Assembly (NCBI GenBank): GCA_002409145.1
Contig: DHUL01000006.1
Coordinates: 7,993-14,564 of the forward strand
Length of the DNA: 6,572 nucleotides
Reading direction: 5' to 3'
Origin: Bacteroidales bacterium UBA5235
GTDB taxonomy: Bacteria; Bacteroidota; Bacteroidia; Bacteroidales; VadinHA17
How positions within the stretch are numbered: position 1 is the stretch's first letter; every line of letters starts with the position of its first letter. This document shows positions 1 to 6,557 of this stretch, piece by piece. The position numbers and the translations under genes are program-made. The notes beneath the pieces are model-generated. The model ran no database searches and was not told the DNA's origin. It worked only from the letters and a program-made list of their open reading frames with translations.

Positions 1-5
1 CTGGT

Positions 6-22
6 ACTGCCGACTGCCGACT
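6..22 (-). repeat. Heptamer direct repeat immediately after a stop codon
   Basis: On the plus strand ACTGCCG occurs twice back to back (6-12 and 13-19), followed by a partial third unit (ACT, 20-22). Read on the minus strand it is a GTCGGCA-type repeat that starts directly after the TAA stop of the PD40 lipoprotein gene. The window edge cuts off what follows, so the full copy number and any hairpin or terminator cannot be judged. The nine-base core GGCAGTCGG also occurs directly after the stop of the sugar dehydrogenase gene, in the same orientation relative to the gene. Confidence 0.6.
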
Positions 23-1017
23 TACTTTGTCCTCTTCGGCACCCCGGCATAATATAAATCAAATCCGCCTTTTCCGCCGGGACGGTTAGAAGAAAAAACC
101 AGCAGGTCATTAATGTACCAGTCCCCTCCCGGCACTAATACCGGACGGTATTCATCATATTCAGTGTTTACCAGGTCACCCATATTGACCGGAGCTGACC
201 ACTCCTGGCCATTAAAGACGGAGTACCACAGGTCAAATCCGCCAAACCCTCCCTCGCGGTCAGAGGTAAACACCATTACGTTTCCGCTGATATACGGACA
301 TTTGTCGTTGGCACTGCTGCTCAGTACAGATGACCGGGTGACGGCGACAGCACCAGATTCAGTGATCAGCTTCCCCTCTTCGCCGGTGGCGCTGTAAATA
401 TCGAAAGAGCCGTCACGGTTTGACATGAAGTATGCTGTCTCCCTGTTCTGCGAAGCTCCCTTATGGAGGGAAAGGTAGCCTTCGTCATATTCAGTGTTCA
501 GCAGGGAAAGGGCGAACGGATCACCCGAGGGAACAAAACCTTCATCGGCGAATTCATACCTGCAACAGAATATATCCATGTTCCCTTCCGGATCGCTGCT
601 GTAGATGAAACGCCTGTCCTCAGCCTGTTTCGTCCAGTAATGGAAGTAGGGATAGTCGTTGGTAAAATATGGTCCCAGCTCATTATTATCAGTATTTACA
701 GCGTCAAGAAGGCCTGATTCCCACACATTTGCATTCATATCAAATTCTCCTTTCACAAGATCAAAATAGATATGGCCGGTGTATCCGATAAAGTCGAAAT
801 TGTCTCCGTTTGAATTTCTGTTTGTCGAGAAGATCAGGCTGAAGGTCATCTCGGTCCATGAAATATGCAGGTTGGAGTTGTAATCATCGAGGGTGGAGTT
901 CACCGCTGAAAAATTCACCGGAACCGGCGGGATGATACCTTTGTCGTAATTAAGCCTGCTGCCGGCACAGGAGCTGAGCAGAAGTGGTATGATTAACAGG
1001 TATGCTGATCTTTTCAT
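22..1017 (-). CDS. PD40 (WD40-like beta-propeller) repeat lipoprotein
   Basis: A 331-residue exported lipoprotein. The N-terminus has a short basic start, a hydrophobic stretch and a lipobox LSSC with Cys17 as the lipidation site. The rest carries at least five PD40-like strands of the pattern hydrophobic-F-[ST]-[SD]-x-R-x-G-x-x-D-[IL]-[YW], at about residues 61-76, 138-150, 196-208, 248-265 and 306-323. The last two (TSDREGGFGGFDLWY, SSNRPGGKGGFDLYY) are the clearest. The phrase NTEYDE occurs twice (174-179 and 284-289), which suggests repeated blades. PD40 propellers, as in TolB, usually mediate protein or peptidoglycan-envelope contacts. No OmpA-like domain is present, unlike larger PD40 proteins of Bacteroidota. 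The start codon overlaps the stop of the upstream barrel gene by ATGA, so translational coupling is likely. The exact role is unknown. Confidence 0.85.
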   Translation of the reverse strand: MKRSAYLLIIPLLLSSCAGSRLNYDKGIIPPVPVNFSAVNSTLDDYNSNLHISWTEMTFSLIFSTNRNSNGDNFDFIGYTGHIYFDLVKGEFDMNANVWESGLLDAVNTDNNELGPYFTNDYPYFHYWTKQAEDRRFIYSSDPEGNMDIFCCRYEFADEGFVPSGDPFALSLLNTEYDEGYLSLHKGASQNRETAYFMSNRDGSFDIYSATGEEGKLITESGAVAVTRSSVLSSSANDKCPYISGNVMVFTSDREGGFGGFDLWYSVFNGQEWSAPVNMGDLVNTEYDEYRPVLVPGGDWYINDLLVFSSNRPGGKGGFDLYYAGVPKRTK

Positions 1018-1709
1018 AGCGAAGGTTTATTAAGGTTCATGATGAAGCCGGCACTTATGCTGGTATAGTTCATTAACATTGAGAATGAGCCGCCGGGCCC
1101 TGTTGCATCACCAAATGAGGGTTCGGTAGTGGTTATGCTGCTGTTGAGTGACAGACCGTACCGGTCAGTCAGCCAGTAATTGATCTTCAGGCCGGCGTTT
1201 GCCACCGGGTTTCCTCCGGGAGTTCTGTCAACAGTATTGATTACACCCAGCTCCGAGTTTGTCACCCTAAGATTGGGGTGCACACTCAGGGCGTATCCAA
1301 GTTGAAAGTTCAGCATGACCTCGGTATGCTTTATCTGCGGGACTTTCAGTGTGAGTCCGGCCATGATCCTAAGTACCTGGTAATTTCCCGCTGACACTTC
1401 ATTGATGCCGTAGCCGTCAAGCGTACGGTCATATTCAGACCGGTATGCCTTCTCATTGAAGAAAAAACTGGAATAGCCGACGCCGGAGGAGAATCCGATG
1501 AATCTTCCGTAATAGAGATATTCTGCCTCAATGATTGGACCGGGACTGGCGAATCCCACTTCATAGCTGAAAACATTCCTGGCGAACTCGCTATAGGGAA
1601 CTGACACACCGGCGTTTGCACTGAAGACTGATTTTCTGAATTTTTGTTGTGCCTGGCCGGCTGCAGTAACAAGGATCAGCATTGCCAGGATGACGAAGGC
1701 TTTTTTCAT
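1014..1709 (-). CDS. Outer-membrane beta-barrel protein
   Basis: A 231-residue protein with a clear Sec signal peptide: MKK, a hydrophobic core at residues 4-17 and probable cleavage after Ala20 (GQA/QQ). The mature part is made of alternating hydrophobic/polar strands rich in Tyr, Phe, Gly and Asn, for example the stretches near 47-80, 110-145 and 170-231. It ends in the strand-like segment ISAGFIMNL. This is the look of a small 8-10-strand Bacteroidota outer-membrane barrel, but I cannot place it in a named family. The start ATG follows CCTGAAAAGTA, with no Shine-Dalgarno sequence, which is normal in Bacteroidota. It is the first gene of a two-gene unit with the PD40 lipoprotein, overlapping it by four bases. 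A barrel plus lipoprotein pair suggests an outer-membrane complex. This is inference. Confidence 0.8.
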   Translation of the reverse strand: MKKAFVILAMLILVTAAGQAQQKFRKSVFSANAGVSVPYSEFARNVFSYEVGFASPGPIIEAEYLYYGRFIGFSSGVGYSSFFFNEKAYRSEYDRTLDGYGINEVSAGNYQVLRIMAGLTLKVPQIKHTEVMLNFQLGYALSVHPNLRVTNSELGVINTVDRTPGGNPVANAGLKINYWLTDRYGLSLNSSITTTEPSFGDATGPGGSFSMLMNYTSISAGFIMNLNKPSL

Positions 1710-1924
1710 TACTTTTCAGGTTAGGCCGGAAACAGACATCCGGCAGGGTGAAAGTGAACAAAAACCGCGCCACTCTGAAAGAAATTTTAAGCTCCGGACT
1801 CCCTGCCACAGAATTAATGTTCCGCATCAAGGTTGTCCATTTGCAGCTCGCAACCCGAAACGGCAGCCTTCTGTCGTGAAACTTTATAAGGTTGCCGGTT
1901 GTTTACATTAAAAAAATCGGAAAA
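1710..1924. other. Divergent intergenic spacer
   Basis: This 215-base spacer lies between the barrel gene (minus) and the sugar dehydrogenase gene (plus), so it should carry promoters for both. I looked for the Bacteroidota pattern (TTG about 20 bases before TAnnTTTG). On the plus strand only single-mismatch matches to TAnnTTTG were found (TAAGGTTG at 1887-1894, TCCATTTG at 1836-1843), neither with a good upstream element. No coding region, hairpin or RNA gene stood out. Confidence 0.5.
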
Positions 1925-3094
1925 ATGACATATGGCATGATAACGTATAAAGCAGGATTGGTTGCGTCCTGTCTTTTCATGATGCTAAATGCCTCATGTA
2001 TGGATAAGGACCCTATGCCGCCGGATGAGGAGCCAGTCTCAGATCCGGAGGTGACCGTTACAACTGTCGTTACCGGTTACGAGATCATCTGGGGAATGGA
2101 TTTCCTTCCCGGCGGTGATATGATCTTTGGAGAGAAGAGAGGGAAGCTTTACCGCCTGAGCAACGGGACAGTGAAGGAGATAACCGGCTTCCCGGCTGTT
2201 TTCACATCTGGCCAGGGCGGTCTGCTCGATATAAGGGTACATCCCGCCTATGGCACCAATGGCTGGATATACGCCAGTTACTCCGGGTCATTGCCCGGCG
2301 GGTCAGGTCAGTTGAATCTGATCCGTTTCAGGATCGTCAATGACCAGGTGCAGGATATAGAGAATCTCTTTTCTTCAGGAGGAACAAATACCTGGTACGG
2401 TCATTATGGGAGCCGTATCCTCTTTGACAGGAATAAATTTCTCTTCCTGAGCATCGGAGAGGGTGGAACCACTTCCCGGGGTGGTCAGGACAGCCCCAAC
2501 CTCAACGCTCAGAACACAAAATCAAACTGGGGCAAGATACACCGGTTCAATGATGACGGAGGTATACCGGCAGACAATCCGGTGCTTCCGGGTAACACTA
2601 TCCCCTCATCCGTCTGGTCATACGGCCACAGGAATCCACAGGGCCTGGCGATGCACCCGGTGACCGGAGAGATATGGTCTTCAGAACACGGTCCGAGAGG
2701 AGGTGATGAGCTGAATATAATAAGGAAGGGATTCAACTACGGATGGCCGCTTTATTCCTTAGGCATCAACTATGATGGGTCCGGTATATCATCTGGCCAC
2801 GCAGCTCCGGGCATCGAGCCTCCCCTGTATACATGGACGCCTTCTATCGGAGTCTGCGCGATTGCATTTATCACAAGTGATACCTTTAAGGCCTGGAAAG
2901 GCAACCTGCTGGCAACGGGACTTGCATCACAGAAGCTATACCGGTGCGAGGTGAATGGCAACAAAGTCACAAAGGAGACTGAGCTGCTGACCGGGTATGG
3001 CAGGGTACGCAATGTGATTCAGGGGCTTGACGGCGCCGTTTATGTCTCTGTGGAGGGACCGGGCAGGATCATACGGATCATGCCAAAGCCCTGA
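1925..3094 (+). CDS. PQQ-dependent aldose sugar dehydrogenase, lipoprotein type
   Basis: A protein of the soluble glucose dehydrogenase / aldose sugar dehydrogenase (YliI-like) family, a six-bladed propeller that oxidises aldoses to lactones with PQQ and calcium in the periplasm. Numbering is from the ATG at 1925 (389 residues). Family motifs run in order: WGMDFLPGGDMIFGEKRGKL (56-75); GHYGSR with His160 at the expected catalytic-base position; GKIHR and GGIPADNP (203-219); GHRNPQG (234-240), whose Arg-Asn contact PQQ; EHGPRGGDELN (254-264); and NYGWP. Length fits the family. The N-terminus is a signal sequence with a relaxed lipobox LNASC (Cys25), so it is probably membrane-anchored; the -3 Asn is not ideal. 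A TTG at 1892 would add 11 residues that do not improve the signal peptide, so ATG 1925 is preferred; ATG 1937 is a weaker alternative. No PQQ biosynthesis gene is in the window, so the cofactor must come from elsewhere. Confidence 0.88.
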   Translation: MTYGMITYKAGLVASCLFMMLNASCMDKDPMPPDEEPVSDPEVTVTTVVTGYEIIWGMDFLPGGDMIFGEKRGKLYRLSNGTVKEITGFPAVFTSGQGGLLDIRVHPAYGTNGWIYASYSGSLPGGSGQLNLIRFRIVNDQVQDIENLFSSGGTNTWYGHYGSRILFDRNKFLFLSIGEGGTTSRGGQDSPNLNAQNTKSNWGKIHRFNDDGGIPADNPVLPGNTIPSSVWSYGHRNPQGLAMHPVTGEIWSSEHGPRGGDELNIIRKGFNYGWPLYSLGINYDGSGISSGHAAPGIEPPLYTWTPSIGVCAIAFITSDTFKAWKGNLLATGLASQKLYRCEVNGNKVTKETELLTGYGRVRNVIQGLDGAVYVSVEGPGRIIRIMPKP

Positions 3095-3115
3095 GGCAGT
3101 CGGTGAAAGCCCCGG

Positions 3116-3234
3116 GCCGGGCAAATGCCTCTTGTCAGACCCATATTTGCTTCCCGGACTATTACCTTATGGCAGGCCATGAGTTGCACGCCCGGATTAA
3201 TACCTTTTGTCAGGCCCTGATCCACCGCTCCCGG
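3116..3234. repeat. Imperfect tandem repeat, unit about 37-39 bases
   Basis: Three 30-base segments at 3116-3145, 3153-3182 and 3191-3220 align without gaps. Copies 2 and 3 match at 25 of 30 positions, copies 1 and 3 at 21 of 30, copies 1 and 2 at 18 of 30. Each starts with (C/G)CCGG, has a central (A/G)CCT(T/C) and ends around GTCAG(G/A)CCC or GGCAGGCCA. The 7-8 base links between copies share TTGC. A fourth CCCGG occurs in phase at 3230 but the rest of that unit has decayed. Start-to-start distances are 37, 38 and 39, not multiples of three, so the array is not a protein repeat. It fills most of the spacer between two converging genes. Copies 2 and 3 each contain a short local dyad (ATGGC-AG-GCCAT; TCAGG-C-CCTGA). 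Confidence 0.6.
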
Positions 3235-3238
3235 GCTC

Positions 3239-3253
3239 GCCGGACGGTCCGGC
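3239..3253. terminator. GC-rich hairpin between converging genes, possible terminator
   Basis: GCCGGAC, one G, then GTCCGGC form a near-perfect dyad (practically a 6-bp stem with a 3-base loop). It lies one base beyond the TGA of the AhpD-like gene on the minus strand and downstream of the sugar dehydrogenase on the plus strand. Position suits a shared terminator, but neither side is followed by a clean T-run, so intrinsic termination is uncertain. Confidence 0.4.
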
Positions 3254-3254
3254 A

Positions 3255-3710
3255 TCAATCCTGTATTTTATATGAACCTGGTACAGTACGGAAGCTTATT
3301 GCCAGCCGGTTCCATCCGTTAATAGCAATGATTGCCATGGTGAGTGCCACAATTTCCTTTTCGCTGAAATACTCGCGGGTAGCTTCGTACAACGAATCAG
3401 GCACATCGTTTTGTGAAATAAGCGTAAGCGCTTCGGTCCATGCCAGGGCGGCCCGCTCCTGTTCAGTATAGAAAGGTGTTTCGCGCCATGCGCTCAGGCC
3501 ATACAGCCTTTGCTCTGTTTCCCCGGTCCTGCGTGCATCTTTTGTGTGCATGTCAATGCAATAGGCGCAGCCGTTCAACTGTGATGCCCTGGTTTTCACA
3601 AGTTCATAGATGGTGCGCGGGAAACCCGAACCATGAACATACTTTTCAAGCTCAAGCATGCCTCGCATAGCTTCAGGCACTGCTTTTGAATAGTTTAGCC
3701 GTTGTTTCAT
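3255..3710 (-). CDS. Carboxymuconolactone decarboxylase / AhpD-like family protein (CxxC)
   Basis: A 151-residue cytoplasmic all-helical protein of the AhpD/CMD superfamily. The core motif is ASQLNGCAYCIDMHT, with Cys48 and Cys51 forming CxxC and His55 following, the usual peroxidatic/thiol-redox arrangement of AhpD-like proteins. Downstream are family-typical segments: GETEQRLYGLSAWRETP (63-79), ERAALAWTEALT (85-96) and a C-terminal INGWNRLAISFR-x-x-PG (130-145). Length is normal for the single-domain family. Known members include peroxide-reducing proteins, but many are uncharacterised, so the substrate here is not known. The chosen start gives MKQRLNY, the common family N-terminus; an ATG at 3752 would add 14 residues overlapping the GAPDH gene and is less likely. 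The gene starts 22 bases after GAPDH, in an A/T-rich gap with no promoter evident, so the two are probably co-transcribed. Confidence 0.87.
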   Translation of the reverse strand: MKQRLNYSKAVPEAMRGMLELEKYVHGSGFPRTIYELVKTRASQLNGCAYCIDMHTKDARRTGETEQRLYGLSAWRETPFYTEQERAALAWTEALTLISQNDVPDSLYEATREYFSEKEIVALTMAIIAINGWNRLAISFRTVPGSYKIQD

Positions 3711-3732
3711 ACCTGTATTATTTATTAATTGG

Positions 3733-4722
3733 TTACAGCAACTGTAATTCACGGATCATCTGATTGGTAAATCCCCACTCATTATCATACCAGGCCATGA
3801 TTTTCACCAGGTCGCCATCCACAACCCGGGTCATATTCAGGTCGACGATGGAGGCGAAGGAACTTTTTAAAATATCAGAGGAGACCAGTGGCTGATCTGA
3901 TACTGACAATACCTTCCTGTAACGATCAGTATGTGATTCCTCGGTCAGGATTTTATTAATCTCCTCTACGGCAGTGTTTCTTGCGGTGACAAATGTTATG
4001 TCTGAAATTGACCCTGCAGGCACGGGAGTGCGTATCGCCAGCCCATCGAACTTACCTTCCAGCTGAGGAAGTACCCTGGTTGCGGCAACGGTTGCTCCGG
4101 TCGATGCCGGGACAAGGTTGACCGCTGCTGCCCGGCCTGCACGCAGGTCTCTTTTGGCGGGGGCATCAACCAGGGACTGTGATGCGGTATAGGCATGAAT
4201 TGTATTTAATACCGCCTTCCTGATCCCTATCCTGCGGTCTATTATTTCCAGCACAGGGCCTATATTATTGGTAGTGCAGCTGGCACATGAAAAAACATCT
4301 GTTTTCCCGTCTGCCCTGTTTACTCCATGGAGCACAGTAGGCGTCTCTTTGCTTTTCGTCGGAGCAGAGATGACCACATGCTTTGCACCGGCATGGATAT
4401 GCTTTTCAGCATCTTCCCTCAAGGTAAAGAAACCAGTGCTCTCAATTACTGCATCAATGGCCATATCTTTCCATGGCAGCTGTGCCGGATCCTTTTGCGA
4501 GAGGTACTGAATCTTTCTGTCGTTGATTAAAAGGTGGTTGTCATCGAAGCTTACTTCCCCCTCATGCACACCGTAAACGCTGTCATATTTGAAGAGATAT
4601 GCCGCATTCTCAATACTCATAAGGTCATTCACTGCAATAACCTCCAGGTCAGTAGTCTTCAGAATCACTTTCAATGAAGCTCTTCCTATCCTTCCAAAGC
4701 CGTTAATCGCTATTCTTTTCAT
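3733..4722 (-). CDS. gap: Type I glyceraldehyde-3-phosphate dehydrogenase
   Basis: A 329-residue GAPDH that converts glyceraldehyde 3-phosphate, phosphate and NAD to 1,3-bisphosphoglycerate in glycolysis, reversibly. The Rossmann motif INGFGRIGR is at 6-14, and Asp33 (VND) favours NAD over NADP. Catalytic Cys149 and His176 fall at canonical positions (SCASCTTNN at 145-153; NTIHAYT at 173-179). The phosphate-binding segment PASTGA is at 205-210 and WYDNEWGF at 311-318 closes the active site. The usual signature is SNASCTTNC; here residue 146 is Cys rather than Asn and residue 153 is Asn rather than Cys, so this belongs to a divergent branch of type I enzymes. Length is normal and nothing is truncated. 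It is probably the first gene of a two-gene unit with the AhpD-like gene. Confidence 0.95.
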   Translation of the reverse strand: MKRIAINGFGRIGRASLKVILKTTDLEVIAVNDLMSIENAAYLFKYDSVYGVHEGEVSFDDNHLLINDRKIQYLSQKDPAQLPWKDMAIDAVIESTGFFTLREDAEKHIHAGAKHVVISAPTKSKETPTVLHGVNRADGKTDVFSCASCTTNNIGPVLEIIDRRIGIRKAVLNTIHAYTASQSLVDAPAKRDLRAGRAAAVNLVPASTGATVAATRVLPQLEGKFDGLAIRTPVPAGSISDITFVTARNTAVEEINKILTEESHTDRYRKVLSVSDQPLVSSDILKSSFASIVDLNMTRVVDGDLVKIMAWYDNEWGFTNQMIRELQLL

Positions 4723-4730
4723 AATCTTAA

Positions 4731-4735
4731 CCTTT
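4731..4735 (-). promoter_or_regulatory. Possible ribosome binding site of gap
   Basis: AAAGG on the minus strand lies 8 bases before the gap ATG. It is the only start in the window with a recognisable Shine-Dalgarno-like sequence, and it supports the start at 4722. The same bases fall in a three-codon mini-ORF ATGAAAGGTTAA (minus strand, 4738 down to 4727), probably by chance. Confidence 0.45.
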
Positions 4736-4949
4736 CATTTCTTATTTTGAATTATTATCACTGTTCAGAAGACTTTTTCTTTCAGTTGCGGCAACCTTTG
4801 CCTCCGTGTTAATTACGCCACGTTGAAAGTCACTGCTTTTTGGGGTAGCTCATTCTTCCGGGGCATATATAATCAGAGTCTGCTTGTCCGACGAAACCAG
4901 AGCGATCACTTGATTCAATAAACTAACAATATATGCTGTGGAATGTTTT

Positions 4950-4975
4950 CAGTCAGGTTTAAAACCAACTGACTG
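4950..4975 (-). terminator. Inverted repeat after the pectate lyase gene, possible terminator
   Basis: CAGTCAG (4950-4956) and CTGACTG (4969-4975) are perfect 7-base inverted arms around a 12-base A/T-rich loop that can pair further (GTTT with AAAC). The hairpin lies 19 bases beyond the stop of the lyase gene and more than 220 bases before gap, so a terminator role fits. On the minus strand it is followed by AAAACATT rather than a T-run, so it is not a classical intrinsic terminator; it could also be an operator or an mRNA 3'-end stabiliser. The rest of the 272-base spacer (4723-4994) holds nothing firm apart from the AAAGG site near gap. Confidence 0.4.
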
Positions 4976-4994
4976 TGTGCAGTAGTTCTTCAGT

Positions 4995-6557
4995 TTAACC
5001 CCTACGGTGCACAAGCTGATACCCGGATTTGATCAGCCGGGTTCTGAAAATGGTTTTCGAGCTCAACCGCAATTCACAAATATAGACACCGTCCCGGATA
5101 CTGGTGAGATCAAGCCTGATTGTCTGTTCGCCCGGTTCAATGCTCAGGTCGGTCAGGATTGCTACCCGGCTGCCGGTGACATCGAAGAGCCATACCTCGC
5201 ACCTGCCTCCGGCGGGGGCAGTGAACCGGAGGTAACCTGTTCCTGATACCGGATTGGGATAAAGGAGAGTCGATCCGGGTGCCATGGTGCCGGCAGCGGC
5301 AGTCAGACCTGTCTCAAAGCAGCCCAGGTCAGGCGCTTTGCCTGCAAAGGGCAGCCCCACATCCACACCTGCGTCGATCAGGTCACTCCCTGCTACCAGG
5401 TGCATATATTCAATGTGCGGAAGAGTGCCGTCGCTCTTTCTCGGTCCGGTTGCACCGGCGGGATCAGTGCTGCGGAAATCGGCGGCAGTGGCCACGAACG
5501 GTGGCAGCCAGCTGTTCTTGTCCTGCACCGCGAAAGTGCCGATGTTAACCCTGCCCCCTAGCTCGGCGCAGTTCTTTATTGTCAGCACCCTGCCAGCAGC
5601 CAGCTCCTGGGTGATACGGTAATTGTCTCCCCCGTTGTTGTGGCCGCTGCAGTTATAGAGGGTCATCGATCCCTTGTTGTTGTTCTGGTCGAATCCCTTC
5701 GACTTGTTCGAGAAGGCAAGGCAATTTTTCAGGATGAAGTTATGTTCGAGGGCTTTATCATCGCTCCCTCCCATCTTGAATCCGTTGCCGTTGGCATTAA
5801 CCCCGGCATCGGTGCCGTTTTCGAGGTATCCGTTCTCAAAAGACCAGCAGCTCTCGAGGGTGGTAGTGATATCATTGGTACCCCTCAGGTAACCGTCCCA
5901 GCCATCGTCGCTGTTTCGCCATGCGCGGCAACCGTAGAAGCTGTTCCCGCTGCCCGCAGTGAGCTTCGGCGCAAAGCCGTCAGCATTCCCGTTTTCGGGC
6001 GGATCGGCATTGAAGTAGGAGTCGCAGTTGCGGATGAGGTTGGCTGCCGCCCCGTTGTCTATCTGAAGCCCGCTGTCCCGGTTGCGGTAGAAGCTGCACT
6101 GTTCAATGCGGTTGTTGGTTCCGCCGCTGATGATCATTCCGTTGTCTCCTGCACCTGTGATGCTGATGCCTTTTATCTGCCACCAGCTGCCCGTAAGTAC
6201 TACCCCCCTGCTGCCGGCGCTTTGTATCTGCCCCGAAAAATCAAGCACGGGGATCTCACCGGGATAAGCAACCATTGAGATGAGCGAGTTCTCCGTGCCG
6301 CTCTTGCTGAGAGTTATTGTTGCAGTAAGGCTGTATGTGCCGCCGCGAACATAGATGGTCTCCCCGGCTTTTACTGCCGTGACTGCCTTTTCGATGGTCC
6401 TGAAGGGGCTGCCCAGGGAACCGTTGTTGGAGTCAGAGCCGCTGGTGGCCACATACCAGGGCTGACCTGATGCCATAGACGAAGATGCCGACACGAGTGC
6501 CAGAACTGACAGGCATTTATAAAGCAGGCTCCTCATCCGGTTACGCTCATACACCAT
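4995..6557 (-). CDS. PL9-family pectate lyase with type IX secretion C-terminal domain
   Basis: A 520-residue secreted right-handed beta-helix protein. Residues 1-31 form a Sec signal peptide. WYVATSGSDSNNG...PFRTI (34-55) and IYVRGGTY (68-75) are the usual start of PL9 and related helices. Asp193 (NADGFAPK), Asp217, Asp218 and Asp221 (SDDGWDGY) and Lys261 (GNGFKMGG) match the calcium ligands Asp209/233/234/237 and catalytic Lys273 of Dickeya Pel9A with a constant offset of 16 up to Asp221. The lysine lies four residues further on. GFDQNNNKG (288-296) and the SDLIDAGVDVGLPF segment (391-404) are also PL9-like. So an active calcium-dependent polygalacturonate lyase is likely, cleaving by beta-elimination. 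Residues about 430-511 (LYPNPVSG... GVYICELRL... RLIKSG) form a type A Por/type IX sorting domain. It ends with an extra YQLVHRRG. The start may instead be Met8 (6536), which leaves a cleaner signal peptide. Confidence 0.9.
   Translation of the reverse strand: MVYERNRMRSLLYKCLSVLALVSASSSMASGQPWYVATSGSDSNNGSLGSPFRTIEKAVTAVKAGETIYVRGGTYSLTATITLSKSGTENSLISMVAYPGEIPVLDFSGQIQSAGSRGVVLTGSWWQIKGISITGAGDNGMIISGGTNNRIEQCSFYRNRDSGLQIDNGAAANLIRNCDSYFNADPPENGNADGFAPKLTAGSGNSFYGCRAWRNSDDGWDGYLRGTNDITTTLESCWSFENGYLENGTDAGVNANGNGFKMGGSDDKALEHNFILKNCLAFSNKSKGFDQNNNKGSMTLYNCSGHNNGGDNYRITQELAAGRVLTIKNCAELGGRVNIGTFAVQDKNSWLPPFVATAADFRSTDPAGATGPRKSDGTLPHIEYMHLVAGSDLIDAGVDVGLPFAGKAPDLGCFETGLTAAAGTMAPGSTLLYPNPVSGTGYLRFTAPAGGRCEVWLFDVTGSRVAILTDLSIEPGEQTIRLDLTSIRDGVYICELRLSSKTIFRTRLIKSGYQLVHRRG

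Noticed and set aside
1892..1924. TTG start giving an 11-residue longer sugar dehydrogenase
   Set aside because: The added residues lengthen the signal peptide n-region without benefit, and ATG 1925 gives a normal lipoprotein signal sequence.
3116..3220. CRISPR array
   Set aside because: Repeat copies differ at up to 12 of 30 positions, the links are only 7-8 bases and share sequence, and no cas gene is near.
3103..3471. A 122-codon plus-strand open frame spanning the convergent spacer and the end of the AhpD-like gene
   Set aside because: It runs through the tandem repeat and then antisense to a clear family protein. No recognisable domain is visible and the repeat period is not a multiple of three.
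3711..3752. Upstream ATG (3752) for the AhpD-like gene
   Set aside because: It would overlap the end of GAPDH by 20 bases and add a Cys-rich N-terminus not expected in this family, while the start at 3710 gives the typical MKQRLNY beginning.
4785..4795. Short dyad GTTGC-G-GCAAC upstream of gap as an operator
   Set aside because: Only five bases per arm, one copy and no neighbouring regulator gene; chance is the simpler explanation.
4864..4871. TATATATG on the minus strand as a -7 promoter element for gap
   Set aside because: It differs by one base from TAnnTTTG, but the expected TTG about 20 bases upstream is only TTTC. In an A/T-rich spacer this match is weak, so it is not annotated.
5640..6278. 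A 212-codon open frame on the plus strand, opposite the pectate lyase gene
   Set aside because: It is in codon register with the lyase gene, so it stays open simply because that gene avoids TTA, CTA and TCA codons here. The translation has no signal peptide, motif or family resemblance, whereas the opposite strand encodes an intact PL9 enzyme.
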